Of a stretch of DNA of 64,000 nt, positions 32,273-44,050 are shown piece after piece. This stretch comes from Littorina saxatilis (taxonomy: Eukaryota > Mollusca > Gastropoda > Littorinimorpha > Littorinidae). The DNA is taken from positions 36,089,374-36,153,373 of the forward strand of contig NC_090255.1 in NCBI RefSeq assembly GCF_037325665.1, written 5' to 3'. Position 1 is the first letter of the stretch. Each line of letters begins with the position of its first letter. The notes under the pieces are model-generated. The model searched no databases. It was not told the DNA's origin and was given only the letters and a program-made list of their open reading frames with translations. Made by a program: the position numbers and the translations under genes.

Positions 32273-33794
32273 TACTGTTCAAAAAAAGAAACACATAGCT
32301 TGTAATATTTGGTTAATTTAGTTATATGGCTACAAGGATATCCACCAAACTGCAGAAAATGTTTATCTGGTCGTCGACCTTTCGTCCATTGCCACAAGTG
32401 AGCTCTGCACGTGACGCATGCGTTATCAGTGGCTACAATGTCAAAATTGCTCATTTGGCATGACCACTCGTCATGCTTCAGTGAAATCTCGTAAAACTCG
32501 GGGAATATTGAGCTCTCACCATGTCTTCCAAAACCCATAAAAGCGGATTGTTCGCCACAAAGAAATCAGACGACAATTCAGCGACGAAAGATGGCCCGAT
32601 TGAGCAGAGAAGACCGCCAAATTGCATTGGGTCGTTTACAAGCAGGCCAAAGTCAAAGTGCAATCGCCAGGCACTTCCACGTGTCCCAGAGCACCATCAG
32701 TAGACTGTGGGTCAGGTTTCAAGCCACTGGCTCCGTTGCTGACTGGCCACGAGCGGGAAGACCAAGGGCGACAACTGCTGCTCACGACCGCTTCATACGG
32801 CTCCGCCACCTCCGGAATCGTTTCCTGTCGGCCTCACCTTCTGTCCAGGCTCTCCCCGGGCCACACCGATTATCGGACCAGACCGTGCGGAACCGCCTGC
32901 ATGAAGCTGGTTTGAGAGCTCGCAGACCTCACAGAGGAGCTGTCCTCACCCGCCGCCATCGCCAGAACCGAGTGCAGTGGGGCAACCAGCACCTTCGCTG
33001 GACCGTCCGGAATCACTGGAGACACGTGTGGTTCAGCGACGAGTCCTACTTCCTGCTCCAGCGACATGATGGTCGGAGGAGGGTCTACCGGAGAGTAAAC
33101 GAACGTTACGCGCCCAACTGTGTGGATGAGGCACCCGTTCATGGTGGTGGAGGCGTCATGGTGTGGGGGGCGATCAATACCGCTGGAAGGAGCACCCTGG
33201 TGCACGTCCAAGGGCGCATAACTGCCCAGCGATACGTGGAGGAAATTCTGCGCCCACACGCCCTTCCTCTTCTGGCTGACCAGGATGCCATATTCCAGCA
33301 GGACAACGCTCGCCCGCACACAGCACGACTCACCACCCAGTTCCTCACCGACCACCATGTCCAGGTGCTTCCCTGGCCATCCATGTCGCCAGACATGAAC
33401 CCGATAGAACACCTCTGGGATGAATTGGACAGACGTGTGCGCAGGCGAGAAGAAGCGCCGGCAAATCACCGCGATCTATTGCAGGCACTTCAGGAGGAGT
33501 GGGACACCATCCCACAGCAAGATATCCGGCATCTGATCCAGTCCATGCCCAGAAGGTGCCGGGCAGTTGTTGCTGCTCAAGGCAGTCACACCCCCTACTG
33601 ACTTGACAGCCTCGGCACCCAATCGTATTGATTGACTGATTGATTTGAAGATGCAAATGAACTGTGTGTGCATTCAACTGTGTCCATACCAAATTTCAAA
33701 GAAATAATCTAAATATTGGATTTTCTGTTAATTTTTTCGAAAAATAAAACAAATTTGGCAAGTAGCAACTATGCGTTTCTTTTTTTGAACAGTA
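32273..33794 (+). mobile_element. Tc1-like transposon, apparently complete
   Basis: Inverted repeats TACTGTTCAAAAAAAGAAAC at both ends with TA duplications (32271-32272, 33795-33796). Arm 1 has GATGTACATTC at the matching point (about 28310), an unoccupied TA. Confidence 0.93.
32591..33601 (+). CDS. Tc1-like transposase, DD34E, intact
   Basis: 336 residues, the usual length. Starts MARLSREDRQIALGRLQAGQ, with paired helix-turn-helix domains (IARHFHVSQSTISRLWVRF; LSDQTVRNRLHEAGL) and an RAGRPRATT hook. Catalytic Asp in WFSDESYFLL, Asp in FQQDNARPHTA, and Glu 34 residues on in SPDMNPIEHLW. Ends MPRRCRAVVAAQGSHTPY. No stop or frameshift. It cuts and pastes its own element at TA. GC content is higher than the flanking intron, a sign of a recent arrival. 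Confidence 0.95.
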   Translation: MARLSREDRQIALGRLQAGQSQSAIARHFHVSQSTISRLWVRFQATGSVADWPRAGRPRATTAAHDRFIRLRHLRNRFLSASPSVQALPGPHRLSDQTVRNRLHEAGLRARRPHRGAVLTRRHRQNRVQWGNQHLRWTVRNHWRHVWFSDESYFLLQRHDGRRRVYRRVNERYAPNCVDEAPVHGGGGVMVWGAINTAGRSTLVHVQGRITAQRYVEEILRPHALPLLADQDAIFQQDNARPHTARLTTQFLTDHHVQVLPWPSMSPDMNPIEHLWDELDRRVRRREEAPANHRDLLQALQEEWDTIPQQDIRHLIQSMPRRCRAVVAAQGSHTPY

Positions 33795-33919
33795 TAGTAT
33801 TCAAATCAATCAATGGTTCAGTTATAATTTTTCACTTATCGGTTATTTCTTGAATATCTGTTGTTCCAGTTCTAAATTTTCATAGTCTTTTACATAGATC
33901 TGTCAATATTTTTACTTAC

Positions 33920-33994
33920 TTTTGGCAATTCTTGCAGTTTCTTTTGTGGTGATGCTGTCATCTTTTCAGCGATTGAGATGTCGGTACTTTCCCC
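33920..33994 (-). CDS. Unknown small gene, exon 2 (arm 2)
   Basis: 75 bp encoding the same 25 residues as 28113-28187, with the same splice motifs. Confidence 0.5.
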
Positions 33995-34325
33995 CTGAAA
34001 AAACAACAACCATGGAATAGAAAGGGTATCTATAAACCTACAGCCGAATTTCTAACATTCAGAAATTGTTCTGTTGCAAATTTGTCGGTTCGCTGAGCTA
34101 AAATAGTGGCCGATGTGAGCGAGATATCTGCAGAAAAACGATCTGCTGATCAGCTTGCGTGCACAGCTTCGGATTTACCAGTGTGTCAGATGCTCTCGCG
34201 TTTCAAGTGTTAAAAACAAAAATAATGACGTGCCGTCCACAATGAATCTTTATTGTTGATTCACATGACTCATTTCAATCATCAGCAATGATCTTTTTGT
34301 ACTGGTTTGTTTGCTTTTCACATAC

Positions 34326-34370
34326 CTCAGCCACAAACTCCACCTCCCCTTCGAAATTCTCCTTCTCCAT
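34326..34370 (-). CDS. Unknown small gene, exon 1 (arm 2)
   Basis: MEKENFEGEVEFVAE to donor GAG|GTATGT, one codon shorter than arm 1. Nothing upstream identifies a promoter. Confidence 0.45.
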
Positions 34371-34547
34371 GTGTTGAAAGACTGCACCGGAAGTAAAGTT
34401 ACTGTCAAAATCGTCTTTTCCGCTTTCCGCTACTTGCTGAGCGCGCGCAACGAGTTGGCGATCCTGTCAATACACATCTATGGACAGACAAAGTATTTGT
34501 TCTTGTTCTTGTTCTCTTTTTTTTTTTTTGCTTTAAAAAATACTCAC

Positions 34548-34607
34548 CCCGGCAGCAACGTACACTGGTACGAACAGCCATCCTAGGATCATCAGGATGA
34601 AAATGGC
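34548..34607 (-). CDS. SLC5A exon 4
   Basis: 60 bp, 20 codons, phase 0 on both sides: AIFILMILGWLFVPVYVAAG. Compare SGLT1 LGWLFVPIYIKAG. Acceptor TGTTTTACAG, donor GCCGGG|GTGAGTA. A transmembrane helix. The intron after it is 10.4 kb and full of insertions. Confidence 0.92.
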
Positions 34608-34728
34608 CTGTAAAACAGAACAGATCCTGTACAGAGACCTTCACGGAGGAACTCATCACAAATCTTAGTTTCTGAGGAAATATAGCCCCACAAGAGGTTG
34701 CATTAAAACACACCATCTCCTTACCCCC

Positions 34729-35106
34729 CCCCCCCCCCCCCCCCCTCAAAGTACGCGCACCCTAATACTCTGGTTTCGTCTCCTCCTCTGCTACCCGCTC
34801 CCCGACAGACAGACAACACACACACGCACACACACACGCACACGCACGCACACACACACACACTCACACCCCACCCCCCCACACACACACACACACCCCA
34901 CCCCCCCACCACACACACACACACACTCACACCCCACCGCCACCACACACACACACACTCACACCCCACCACACACACTCACACCCCACCCCACCCCCAC
35001 ACACACAGACACACACACAGACACACACACACTCACACCCCACCCCCCACCATACACACACACACACTCACACCCCACCCCCCACCACACACACACAAAC
35101 ACCACA
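34729..35106. repeat. Poly-C and CA / CCCCACC satellite
   Basis: A C run at about 34729-34744, then alternating CACACACA and CACTCACACCCCACCCCCC blocks to 35106. The - strand is G-rich. Confidence 0.93.
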
Positions 35107-35247
35107 CAATCTAAACATGCTGTAAAAATAAAACACGTTCTAGAACAGACAACTAACGCACTTGCAATACTTGACTTCTGTTCAAATAGGACTATCACAT
35201 TCCGTTAATTTTGACATTTGTTTCAATAACCGCGATGTGTAACTCAC

Positions 35248-35352
35248 GTTCAGCTCGAAGACGGCTATACCGATACCACCGGCTGCACCGGACCCGGCCA
35301 GCCCCACGAAGTGACCGCTGCCAATGTTACTGGCGAACAGGGAGGCTCCCAC
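35248..35352 (-). CDS. SLC5A exon 3
   Basis: 105 bp, 35 codons, phase 0: [35 protein letters not shown]. This is the broken first core helix of SGLT transporters. The Ala and Ile of the Na2 sodium site (SGLT1 Ala76, Ile79) and the Asn and His that contact sugar (SGLT1 Asn78, His83) are all conserved, so sodium-coupled sugar or related solute transport at the plasma membrane is likely. Confidence 0.95.
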
Positions 35353-35498
35353 CTGAAGAATAAGAAACACAAGTTAGTTAAGAAACAAAGGACAATACAA
35401 ATTGTCATCATTTTCACGAGTTTTCATTCACAAGCACCTGGGAAATAAATCTCATGTTCCCCGGGGAATAAATCCCCGGTTACCATAGTTGCAGTATG

Positions 35499-35644
35499 AG
35501 TTATTTCTAATATGCTGACTGTTAGCAAATGATAACAAGACATGTCGAGAAAAAAGATATCAAAATGAGCCTTTAGGCGAATTTTGATAGCGTTTTCGAG
35601 ACATGTCTTGTTATCATTTGCTAACAGTCAGCATATTAGTAATA
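35499..35644. repeat. Long hairpin
   Basis: Arms of about 66 bp: AATATGCTGACTGTTAGCAA...AACAAGACATGTCGAG against CTCGAGACATG-like...GCTAACAGTCAGCATATT, loop GAGCCTTTAGGCGA. In SLC5A intron 2. Confidence 0.9.
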
Positions 35645-35942
35645 ACGGTTTTATTATCCGTGCGTGGTAACAAACATAATACCCGAAGCGACCCTGCAAG
35701 TAAAGTGTCGCCATTTTGGCTTGGTTGGTTACAAGGTAAACAGAGCAAACAAAACAAACATCCAGCACACTTTCAGCTTTCAAGTAATCTTTCCCAAAAA
35801 GTTTAATTCACAACGTGTCCCTTCTTTTCTGTGCATAGTATCATAAAAACACTCAACAACAACAAAAACCAGAACACAGACTCGAAAATGCTAACAAACA
35901 GAAAGTCCGAAATTGGAACGGACAGTTCTCGGAAGAGCCATC

Positions 35943-36930
35943 TCAAATGTTGCACATTTGTGTTGCGCATGCGCAGTTGAATGCGGTTAAATGTCGGTGG
36001 AATTGAATGTTGATCGTTGCATGCGAGAGGTCACAGTGATGGAACATTGGCGGATTTGGTCTCGTTGGAGGCATGGCAGGTTCGTATTCCGGATCGAAAA
36101 GAGCTGCTACCTCGTCGTTGCTGAGTTCCACGTCCTGTCGGATCGTCTGCTGGCTTGTGACAGTCGCCGATGCAACGAGACGACCCCGTTCGATTCTGCT
36201 TCCCTTCGAAGTTTTGGCTTGTTCTCCCCGCGAAGTATGACTTGGGAGCAGTGCCAACTGCCTATTCTCTGTGAGCTGGGACGACATAGCAGCTGCCATC
36301 TCTAGTTTTTTGGCGGTGGATGTTTTTTGGTAAGATCTAACAGTTTTGTGACCGGTGACACTGATAATGTCAATTGGACTGAAGTTCTTGTCTGCGAGTA
36401 GTGTTGCACCCGTCGCTCGCACGCTGTGGTTTGTGTAGATCTATATCTGCGACAATTGACACAGCTCACTTCTTCATAGTGTGGACGCCCATGGGTCTGT
36501 TGTCATACCATGTTTCGTCATCTCCATGGAACGTATTGTCAATTGCCAAAGATGCTCACACTTTGGATTTAGCAGAGACAGGGACTTGTAGCTGTACACT
36601 TACTGGACAGCTGCTGTCCCCAGTCTCTGGCATGACTCCAGTCACAAGTTCTTCGTCTCCAGCTCTGTGATTCTTGGTAAGTTCATCAAACCGTTTGATT
36701 ACGTATTGTTTCCCTGTTGTTTGATCCATCTTCACTTCGAAGGTGTCTTTCGTCATTTTTTCAAAGTTTTCCAGGCCCCGTCTAAAAAATAAAACCGGAC
36801 ATCTAACTGAACCTTGTTCAAAAGGCCAGTGGGGGTGTTGGGAGACTTGAATTTTGATGCGTATAGGTTTTTTAGATCTTCTTGATTGATGGCAGGTTTG
36901 TTTGTCATGTTGCCAAAAGCACATAGGTGT
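35943..36930 (-). mobile_element. Crypton-type tyrosine recombinase relic
   Basis: On -, an upstream part reads LENFEKMTKDTFEVKMDQTT then GKQYVIKRFDELTKNH, and a downstream part YTNHSVRATGATLLADKNFS then IISVTGHKTVRSYQKTS. These match the recombinase domain of animal Crypton-like proteins (H-x-x-R in NHSVRATG, second H in SGHK/TGHK). The middle portion is degraded, so it is a fossil. Ends not resolved. Confidence 0.8.
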
Positions 36931-38727
36931 AGTCTGCTACTGACAGCACCAAAAAGAGTTGCTTCCCTTTACTCAGTATTAAACTTACTTGCCATTCTAT
37001 TTCCCTCCCACCGACAGAATTTGCTTTTTAGCACATTTTACATAGTAAATTGCACGAGAAAAATGTCAAAAAGTGACATTCAGTAGAACAATTCACCCTG
37101 ATGTTTTTTATATTAATTTTTATTTTGTCGTGGTGATTTTTAATGCGTTATACAAAAAGGGTCCCGCCTTGAACGTTATAACATTTAACAGGTCACCTAG
37201 AATCAGTCCTGATTGGTCACATAGCCATAAAGGGCACTAGAAGGATAATAAGAAGCCCTATTACATGGATAATCAAAAGCAAACCCAATAGAAACGCTCG
37301 AGGATTCTTCGGCTCTTTTCATTGGCGTTTCCCCAGACCTAAACAGACAACACTGCTTTGCCAAGTTCCAAATACGAACTGGCAAATGTAAACAAAAAAC
37401 AAAACTACCTCATCAAAGGTCATACATTTATGCTTTATCGCAAACAAATGAAACCTATCGATATGTTTTATCTTCTCACAAAGTCATGGAGTGCGTGTAT
37501 CTCTGTTTGGAGACTTGAAACACGAACGTCAAGTTTTAGTCAAACCAATTGTCCCCTGACACACACATTTTGACCCGTGCACAAGACGTTGTATCAATAA
37601 ACTAAGCGCAAATAAAAAAATAATAATAAAAAAGCAAAGAACATAGCAACAAGAAATGAAGACATCTGACAAAGCCGAGCAAGCAGAATGACAAGTCTAA
37701 TGAAAAACAGAGAGGCAATGAGAAACAAGATCGCGATTATCTTTCCTTCGCGGCACGATGCAAATCGTTTGTGTCCTTTGACCCAATTCGTGCAGTGCTG
37801 CACGATGCAAATCTTCTGTGACCTTTGACTCAACGTAGCTTCAATATTCGATTACTAATATTTACCACTGAAAACCGAGGGGTGGAATACCGAGAGGGGC
37901 AGGGTGGTAGGGCGATGGTGAAATGTAATGAAGAGACACGTGTAGCAATAAGAGAAAACCGATTCTGCAATAACACAAACAAGAACAAAAAACCCAACAC
38001 TGACCTATATGAATATTTAATCAATAATATGATCGTCTGCGTTGCAGGTGTGCAAGTGAAGGGTTGGGGGGGGGGGTAACTTGATCATTAATTTGTGTGT
38101 GTCAATGTTTGTGTTCATGGACTGATTGTGGGGGAGGGGGAGGGTGGGGTGGGGTGTGTTTCAGGTTTTGGTGTGGGTATGAAACGAGCAAAACAATACC
38201 CACACCACAAAATCTTGGAGGCAAAAAACACTCGCCGTCGCATCATTTTGTCCGCACAATAATATATGCACCAACAACCGGAAAGAAAGGTGACAATGGA
38301 AAAAGACTCATCTTTGCTTCCAGCGATTCCTTGCCCCCGACTCGAACGTCGCACGATAATCCACATAACAGATCTGTTGTGAGATGGTCAACGCTGACTG
38401 TGCAAGCAAATCACCTCGTTTGAAATACGACAATCCCATCGCTCGAATGCAACATATGGGCACTATCGTCTCAAAGGCGCTTACTGTTGGTTTCACACAC
38501 CACTCTGTAGTCGAAACCTACAGAACTTCGCATCCTCAAACCTGACATACTTGTCTCAACATTATAAACTCAAATCACACACAGTAAGTTGCTTTCGCAC
38601 GCCAGCTTTGAACAACGTGCTGGAGCCCCGAACATGCATTATAATAACAGAACTCGCGTTTCAAACCATGGCTCCCTGTGTTGATTTTTCACTTAATGTT
38701 GAACCACCAAAATGATGACAAAAACGA
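36931..38727. other. SLC5A intron 2, mostly unassigned
   Basis: A G run at about 38067-38076 and GGGGAGGGTGGGGTGGGG near 38133. No gene or known repeat seen. Confidence 0.45.
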
Positions 38728-38903
38728 TGTTTGATGGTTTGTTGCCAGACCAGCTTTTTTGTCGGTCCTCGGGGGGCATATCGACTTTTGTTTCATATTT
38801 ATTGACCGAGGCCTTCGGCCTTGGTCAATAAATATGAAACAAAAGACGATATGCTCCTCCTCGGACCGACAAAAAAGCTGGTCTGTCAACAACCCATCAA
38901 ACA
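38728..38903. repeat. Long hairpin
   Basis: Arms of about 85 bp: TGTTTGATGGTTTGTTG...AATATTTATTGACCGAGGCC-like sequence returning as GGCCTTGGTCAATAAATATG...CAACAACCCATCAAACA, with a TTCG centre. Confidence 0.9.
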
Positions 38904-38989
38904 TCTTATAGTATCAGATTTGTTTTTGACTGGCAGACAGGCAGAAAGAGATCGGCAGACGTCTGCGGACAGCCGAGAAATGGACCCGA

Positions 38990-39014
38990 GCACAAGCACA
39001 CATACGCGCAAACT

Positions 39015-39045
<31 letters not shown>

Positions 39046-39205
39046 AACAGAAAGCCAGACCGACAGACAGACTACGAAACGCACACAAGAATGTCGATCG
39101 AAAGACAGACAAGCAGAGACACGCATGACCTCGCGCAAAAAAACCGATAATTGTTTTGGGAGACCTTCAGCTAATAAAGACAGACAGACAGACAGTCAGA
39201 CAGAC
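38990..39205. repeat. ACAG-rich microsatellite
   Basis: GACAGACAGACAGACAGACA at about 39016-39046 and again at 39179-39205. Confidence 0.85.
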
Positions 39206-39215
39206 GGATACTCAC

Positions 39216-39284
39216 CGGGACCCAGTGCATAGACCTTCCAGCCAAGAAGTAACCGCCAATGCTGCCTCTGTTTCGACATGACGA
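39216..39284 (-). CDS. SLC5A exon 2
   Basis: 69 bp, 23 codons, phase 0: SSCRNRGSIGGYFLAGRSMH then WVP. Compare SGLT1 NRGTVGGFFLAGRSMVWWP, the signature loop of the family. Acceptor GTGTGTTTCAG, donor CCCG|GTGAGTA. Confidence 0.95.
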
Positions 39285-39569
39285 CTGAAACACACAGCAA
39301 ACAATTCATGTTGAATTAACTTTGAAGATTAAGTGAAAAAGAAAATATGAGAGAGATAGAGAGAGAGAGAGAGAGAATGAGAGAGAGAGAGAGAGAGAGC
39401 GAGACAGAGAGAGAGAGCGAGACAGACAGGCAGACACACACCGATAAAGTGTTCAACGTATAGCTTTGAGGCCACGTTGATACTGACATTAATTTTGTTA
39501 TCAATGACGAATTCCTTGCGTGGAAATTATTTTCTCAAGACAAAGGCAAACATATATGTTTGTTTTTAC

Positions 39570-39632
39570 AGTTAGTCAAGTTTTGACTAAATGTTTTAAC
39601 ATAGAGGGGGAATCGAGACGAGGGTCGCTCGT

Positions 39633-39690
<58 letters not shown>

Positions 39691-40432
39691 GATTGAGAGT
39701 AAACTACTGGACCGATCTTTATGAAATTTGACATGAGAGTTCCTGGGTATGATATCCCCGGACATTTTTTTTCATTTTTTCGATAAATGTCTTTGATGAC
39801 GTCATATCCGGCTTTTTGTAAAAGTTGAGGCGGCACTGTCACACCCTCATTTTTCAATCAAATTGATTGAAATTTTGGCCAAGCAATCTTCGACGAAGGC
39901 CAGACTTCAGTATTACATTTCAGCTTGGTGGCCTAAAAATCAATTAATGACTTTGGTCATTAAAAATCTGAAAATTGTAATTAAAATTATTTTTTTATAA
40001 AACGATCCAAATTTACGTTCATCTTATTCTTCATCATTTTCTGATTCCAAAAACATATAAATATGTTATATTCGGATTAAAAACAAGGTCTGAAAATAAA
40101 ATATAAAAATTATTATCAAAATCAAATGTCCGCAATCGATTTAAAAACAATTTCATCTTATTCCTTGTCGGTTCCTGATTCCAAAAACATATAGATATGA
40201 TATGTTTGGATTAAAAACACGCTCAGAAAGTTAACACGAAGAGAGGTAAAGAAAAGCGTGCTATGCAGCACAGCGAAACCACTACCGCGCTGAACAGGCT
40301 CGTCAGTTTCACTCCGTTTTGCACAAGCCGAGCGGCGGACTTCGGTCACTGTGAAAAATTGCATTGCGTTCAGTTTCATTCTTGAGTTCCACAGCTTGAC
40401 TAAATGAAGTAATTTTGCCTTACGCGACTTGT
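39570..40432 (+). mobile_element. TAGTCAA-family element, full-length copy
   Basis: GTTAGTCAAGTTTTGACTAA to CGCCTTACGCGACTTGTTT. Carries a TG tract at 39633-39685 at the family's usual position. Confidence 0.8.
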
Positions 40433-41940
40433 TTCTTTTGTTTGTGCAAGGGCCATCCTAGACAAAAGCCTGGACGGATCTGTCATAATTGTGAAGGTTG
40501 TAACTGTTTACATCTAAAATGGTGCTTCATGCCCCACAGGTCAGATTGTTTACACGGGAGGGAGTGAGCATTTACAGTTGCCTTGATCCTTGCCCTCGTC
40601 AAGGCTGATCGAGACACCCAGACATGACATGAGGGAAGATGAAAGGGAACGGAGGAGCAGTGCTACGCGATCGAAGTGTGTATTATGTACACGCGGTGTT
40701 CCTCCAGAAAAGACCGAAGCGACATGTGACGTCAGTCGTTCAGTGGGGCCTTTAGGAATCGCACATTCGCGGGCGGGAGCTGGAGGGGGGAGGATTGTAA
40801 GGACGCCATTTGACCAGTTGTTGCCATTGTACATAATACGACTTACGTAGTGCTATTGCTATTCTGGTCAAGCCACGGAAAGTAGTTCAGTGCTCTTCAG
40901 TCACCCTCAGCCGAACAGTTCAAAGCAGGCTTTGCTGAAAATGACTAGCCCCCTTTGTATTTACAAAAGACAGCCTAGTCCGCTTACGTTCAGGCCGACA
41001 GGCGTACAAAGTACTCTTCGTTTGTGCACCAATGACTTTGATAATTCAGGCACATGCACAAACACGGAGAAGGTCTTCGTATCACCGCCCTTCGCCAATT
41101 GTTGTCTGATTCGGGGTCAGGACCAATTACTCTCAAAGCATGAATATGTGTCAAGAGTTGCTGCGCATGACAAAACCTGCTTACTAAGTGTTACACGATT
41201 CGCTATGCTTCAATTGGAATACAAATGTCGGAATACCGGGGCTGAGGTGTCAGTGTTTTTAGTGACTTTAAAAACATCAAAACTTGTGTTCTCAGGGAAA
41301 TGAAGCCACCGTGAAAAATTGTGATAGTGCAAAGGTAACATGCGCCTTTAGTCGCCTTGTGTGGTGAGATACGTGCGCGATATAAATCCTCGTAAATAAA
41401 TAAAAATAAAATAAAATTACGTACTCGCGATTCTGAGCTTCGTCTTTGGCATGTTCACTTAGTTTTAAACAATTTTATTCAGAAAACTGCAAATAACAAC
41501 GCATTAATGTCGCATACAATCAAGTAAATAAATAGAGCACAACTAGCTAAAGCTTATAAACGTGCCCTTAAAAGTAATATATTGTCTGGTTTGGCGGACG
41601 AAAACAACGTATACGGAAAGGTTTCACTTCAAGGGCCAATAGGAAAAAAGAGGAGAAAACACCTTCAGGAGAAATGGACAGGACAAGGAACCGGAGAGGG
41701 GGGAGGGGGGGGGGGGCTAGATAAAGGTAGAAAACTCAGGGAGCCTGTGTGTTTGAAACTCATTGCATATCAAACCACCTCCCATTCCCACGAATCGGGT
41801 TGCTTACTTAGCACTTGTTTCCATGTTGTAAATAGTCAAGAAGCCACAAACATTCCATTACTTTGCAAACATCAACCCTCTCACCCACAAAACACAATAA
41901 AGTAGAGCAAAACAAGAATGAGTCATCGTCTCATACTCAC
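40433..41940. other. SLC5A intron 1, mostly unassigned
   Basis: A short SINE tail (GTGCGCGATATAAATCC, then AAATAAAATAAA) near 41370-41415 and a G run at 41697-41717. No exon seen. Confidence 0.45.
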
Positions 41941-42021
41941 GATTATGCCCACGCTGATGACAGCGATGAAATAGGCGATGATGACGAGGATGTCTCCCCA
42001 ATGCAGACGACTTTCCGCCAT
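41941..42021 (-). CDS. SLC5A exon 1 with start codon
   Basis: ATG at 42021 (-): MAESRLHWGDILVIIAYFIA then VISVGII, 27 codons, donor ATC|GTGAGTATG. It supplies the first membrane helix (SGLT1: ISVIVIYFVVVMAVGLW). This ATG is chosen because it directly precedes the helix and the short N-terminus is typical of the family. The six exons here give 176 residues, roughly a quarter of a full transporter. Confidence 0.9.
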
Positions 42022-42296
42022 CGTCAACGACCACGACTACAACAGGCTGATTATAGAACGACGAAGCTCTCCTGTCTGATCACCGCCACACCACCAATAC
42101 CGCTGCTGACAGTTGTGATATGCGTTCTTTAAATTCAACGTGTGCCGCTCCGCATTGTTCAGAATCCTTCGCGGAGGCACTGCACAAGAAGTGGAACAAA
42201 ATGCATTACATTTAGTCAAACATGTCGCAAAATCGAAAGCCTATAGGTTGCGGAAAAGTCAGTCACCAGAACGTAAACAAAAACATGAAGTGAGTT
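42022..42296. promoter_or_regulatory. Probable 5' region of SLC5A
   Basis: Sequence just upstream of the start on -. No TATA box or defined element recognised. Inferred from position only. Confidence 0.3.
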
Positions 42297-42965
42297 TTCA
42301 CAAAGACAGAGGTTCAGAGTCAAGTCAAGTCAAGTCAAGTTTTATTAGTCCATAACCCCTGGGGGCATTTTGAACAATAAATACAATCAATACAATCATG
42401 ATATATGCTAATATAATAAATTAAAAAAAACAGATAATGAAAAACTGTTACAGATTCTATTAATAAAGTCCAAAATATTCTTTAGCAATTTCTTTTTGTT
42501 AGTAGCAAACAACTTTTTAAATTTAAGTGCATTAGGTTTTTTCCAATAGTAAGGTGGTAACAACCCAGCTCTTTCTTTTTGACAAATAAATAATGGAATT
42601 CATCACCTATGTCTTGTGATACACATTTGGTGCAAGTTCTTTCTGACCTCGGGATGTTAAGATAACGTTCTTTCTGTACAGGCAAATTGTAGTTTAATGT
42701 TCTAAACTTCATCATTGAAACACATTGCTGATATGGCAGGTGTGTGACATAGTCTTCACATGCACAAATATTTTTAAACATTCGATAATTCCAAAACATA
42801 TTTTTAGTTCCAATTTCTGTAAACCATTTATGGATATACTGGTCATACAAGCTTCTTTTTACTTTCTCTTTAAACCATGCGCTTGAATATTGAACATTTT
42901 CTTGAAAAGTCCAAAGGCCAGAGAGACCAATTTCATTTAAAGGGCAGCTGTCCGGTTGTGGCTCT
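42297..42965 (-). mobile_element. LINE 3' end
   Basis: On - it ends in a (TTGACT/AAGTC) tandem tail (AGTCAAGTCAAGTCAAG at about 42318-42339). The frame 42482-42850 reads KFRTLNYNLPVQKERYLNIP then RSERTCTKC and GDEFHYLF, the C-terminal zinc-ribbon region of LINE ORF2. A 5'-truncated fragment. Confidence 0.75.
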
Positions 42966-42989
42966 CAAAATCTGTTCCTTAGAATGAGT

Positions 42990-44050
42990 TCAAAGTCAAG
43001 TCAAACAGTTTATTTACCAAATGCAAAGCACAGGATTTTGTTATGGTGTATGCATAAAACTTCACACTCCTTCCACACGCATATATCATAACAACTATGT
43101 ACAGATAAAGTGTTCAATTCCACTGAGCCTACTACGTGCGCACACCAACCAGACAGTTCAAAACGGACTGGTTGTTCTTCCAGCACCAATTTGACAGGAG
43201 CAATCCCAGGTTGCATGGATAAAGATAAATGAATTCCCTAAAAATCATATCTAAAAATATAGTCATCAATATAATAAATCCGAGTACATGCTAACACAGT
43301 TAATCACAGGACACAACCCTTACATCTATTAAGATATTTCATTTAAGGATACTCGATCCATTTCAAAACTTTAACTGACACATATCACAGATCTAACATT
43401 AAGAACGATCCACCATTGAGGCCGCAAGGACTGCCTCAGGAAAGAAACTGTTTCTGAAACGAGAAGTCCTGCTCTTCAGAGCGCGGAAGCGCTTGCCTGA
43501 CGGGAGGAGCTCGAACAGATGGCTGGCTGGGTGAGATGAGTCTGCCACTATACCCCTAACTCTCTTTGCTAAACGTGAGCTGTACAGTGAGGCGACTGAC
43601 GGAAGTTCGCAACCCACAATACGAGACGCTTGTCTGACAATGCGCTCCAGCTCTTCCTTGTTCCTAGCACTGGAACCGCTAAACCACACGGTGACTGAAA
43701 AACACAGAATGCTTTCTACAGTGGCCCTATAGAACTGCTTTTGGATGGCTTGGTTCAGTCTAAATTTCTTCAGCTGTCTAAGGAAGTGAAGCCTCTGCTG
43801 ACACTTCTTGATAATGGGCTCTGTGTTTTTGTCCCATGTGAGGTCGCTCGAGATGATTGTGCCTAAAAATCTAAAGGAGTCGACCTGGTCAACACTTACA
43901 CCGTTGATCTCTAAAGGGGTGAGTGCGAGTTTGTTCTTTCTAAAATCTACAATCATTTCTTTGGTTTTAGAGACATTGAGCTCTAAGTTGTTGTCAGAGC
44001 ACCAGCCAACCAACTGTTCCACCTCCTCTCTATACTGCTTATGTTGATGC
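42990..44050 (-). mobile_element. LINE 3' part with RT thumb (CR1/Rex1-like)
   Basis: Frame 43399-44022: LELNVSKTKEMIVDFRKNKL, VDSFRFLGTIISSDLTWDKN, then LFELLPSGKRFRALKSRTSR and FRNSFFPEAV. It is the region after the RT catalytic box. The 3' UTR ends in GTTTGACTTGACTTTGA near 42992. Intact for 207 codons but 5'-truncated. Confidence 0.82.

Larger units (their letters stand above)
32030..34490 (-). repeat. Inverted duplication, arm 2
   Basis: Reverse complement of 27600-28567 plus a 1.52-kb Tc1 element. Spacer between arms about 3.4 kb. Sequence near both outer ends diverges around CAGGATCGCCAACTC. The whole lies within SLC5A intron 4. Confidence 0.88.

Noticed and set aside
40550-41303. Frames of 86-137 codons
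   Set aside because: Overlapping frames on both strands, no splice-supported exon and no domain.
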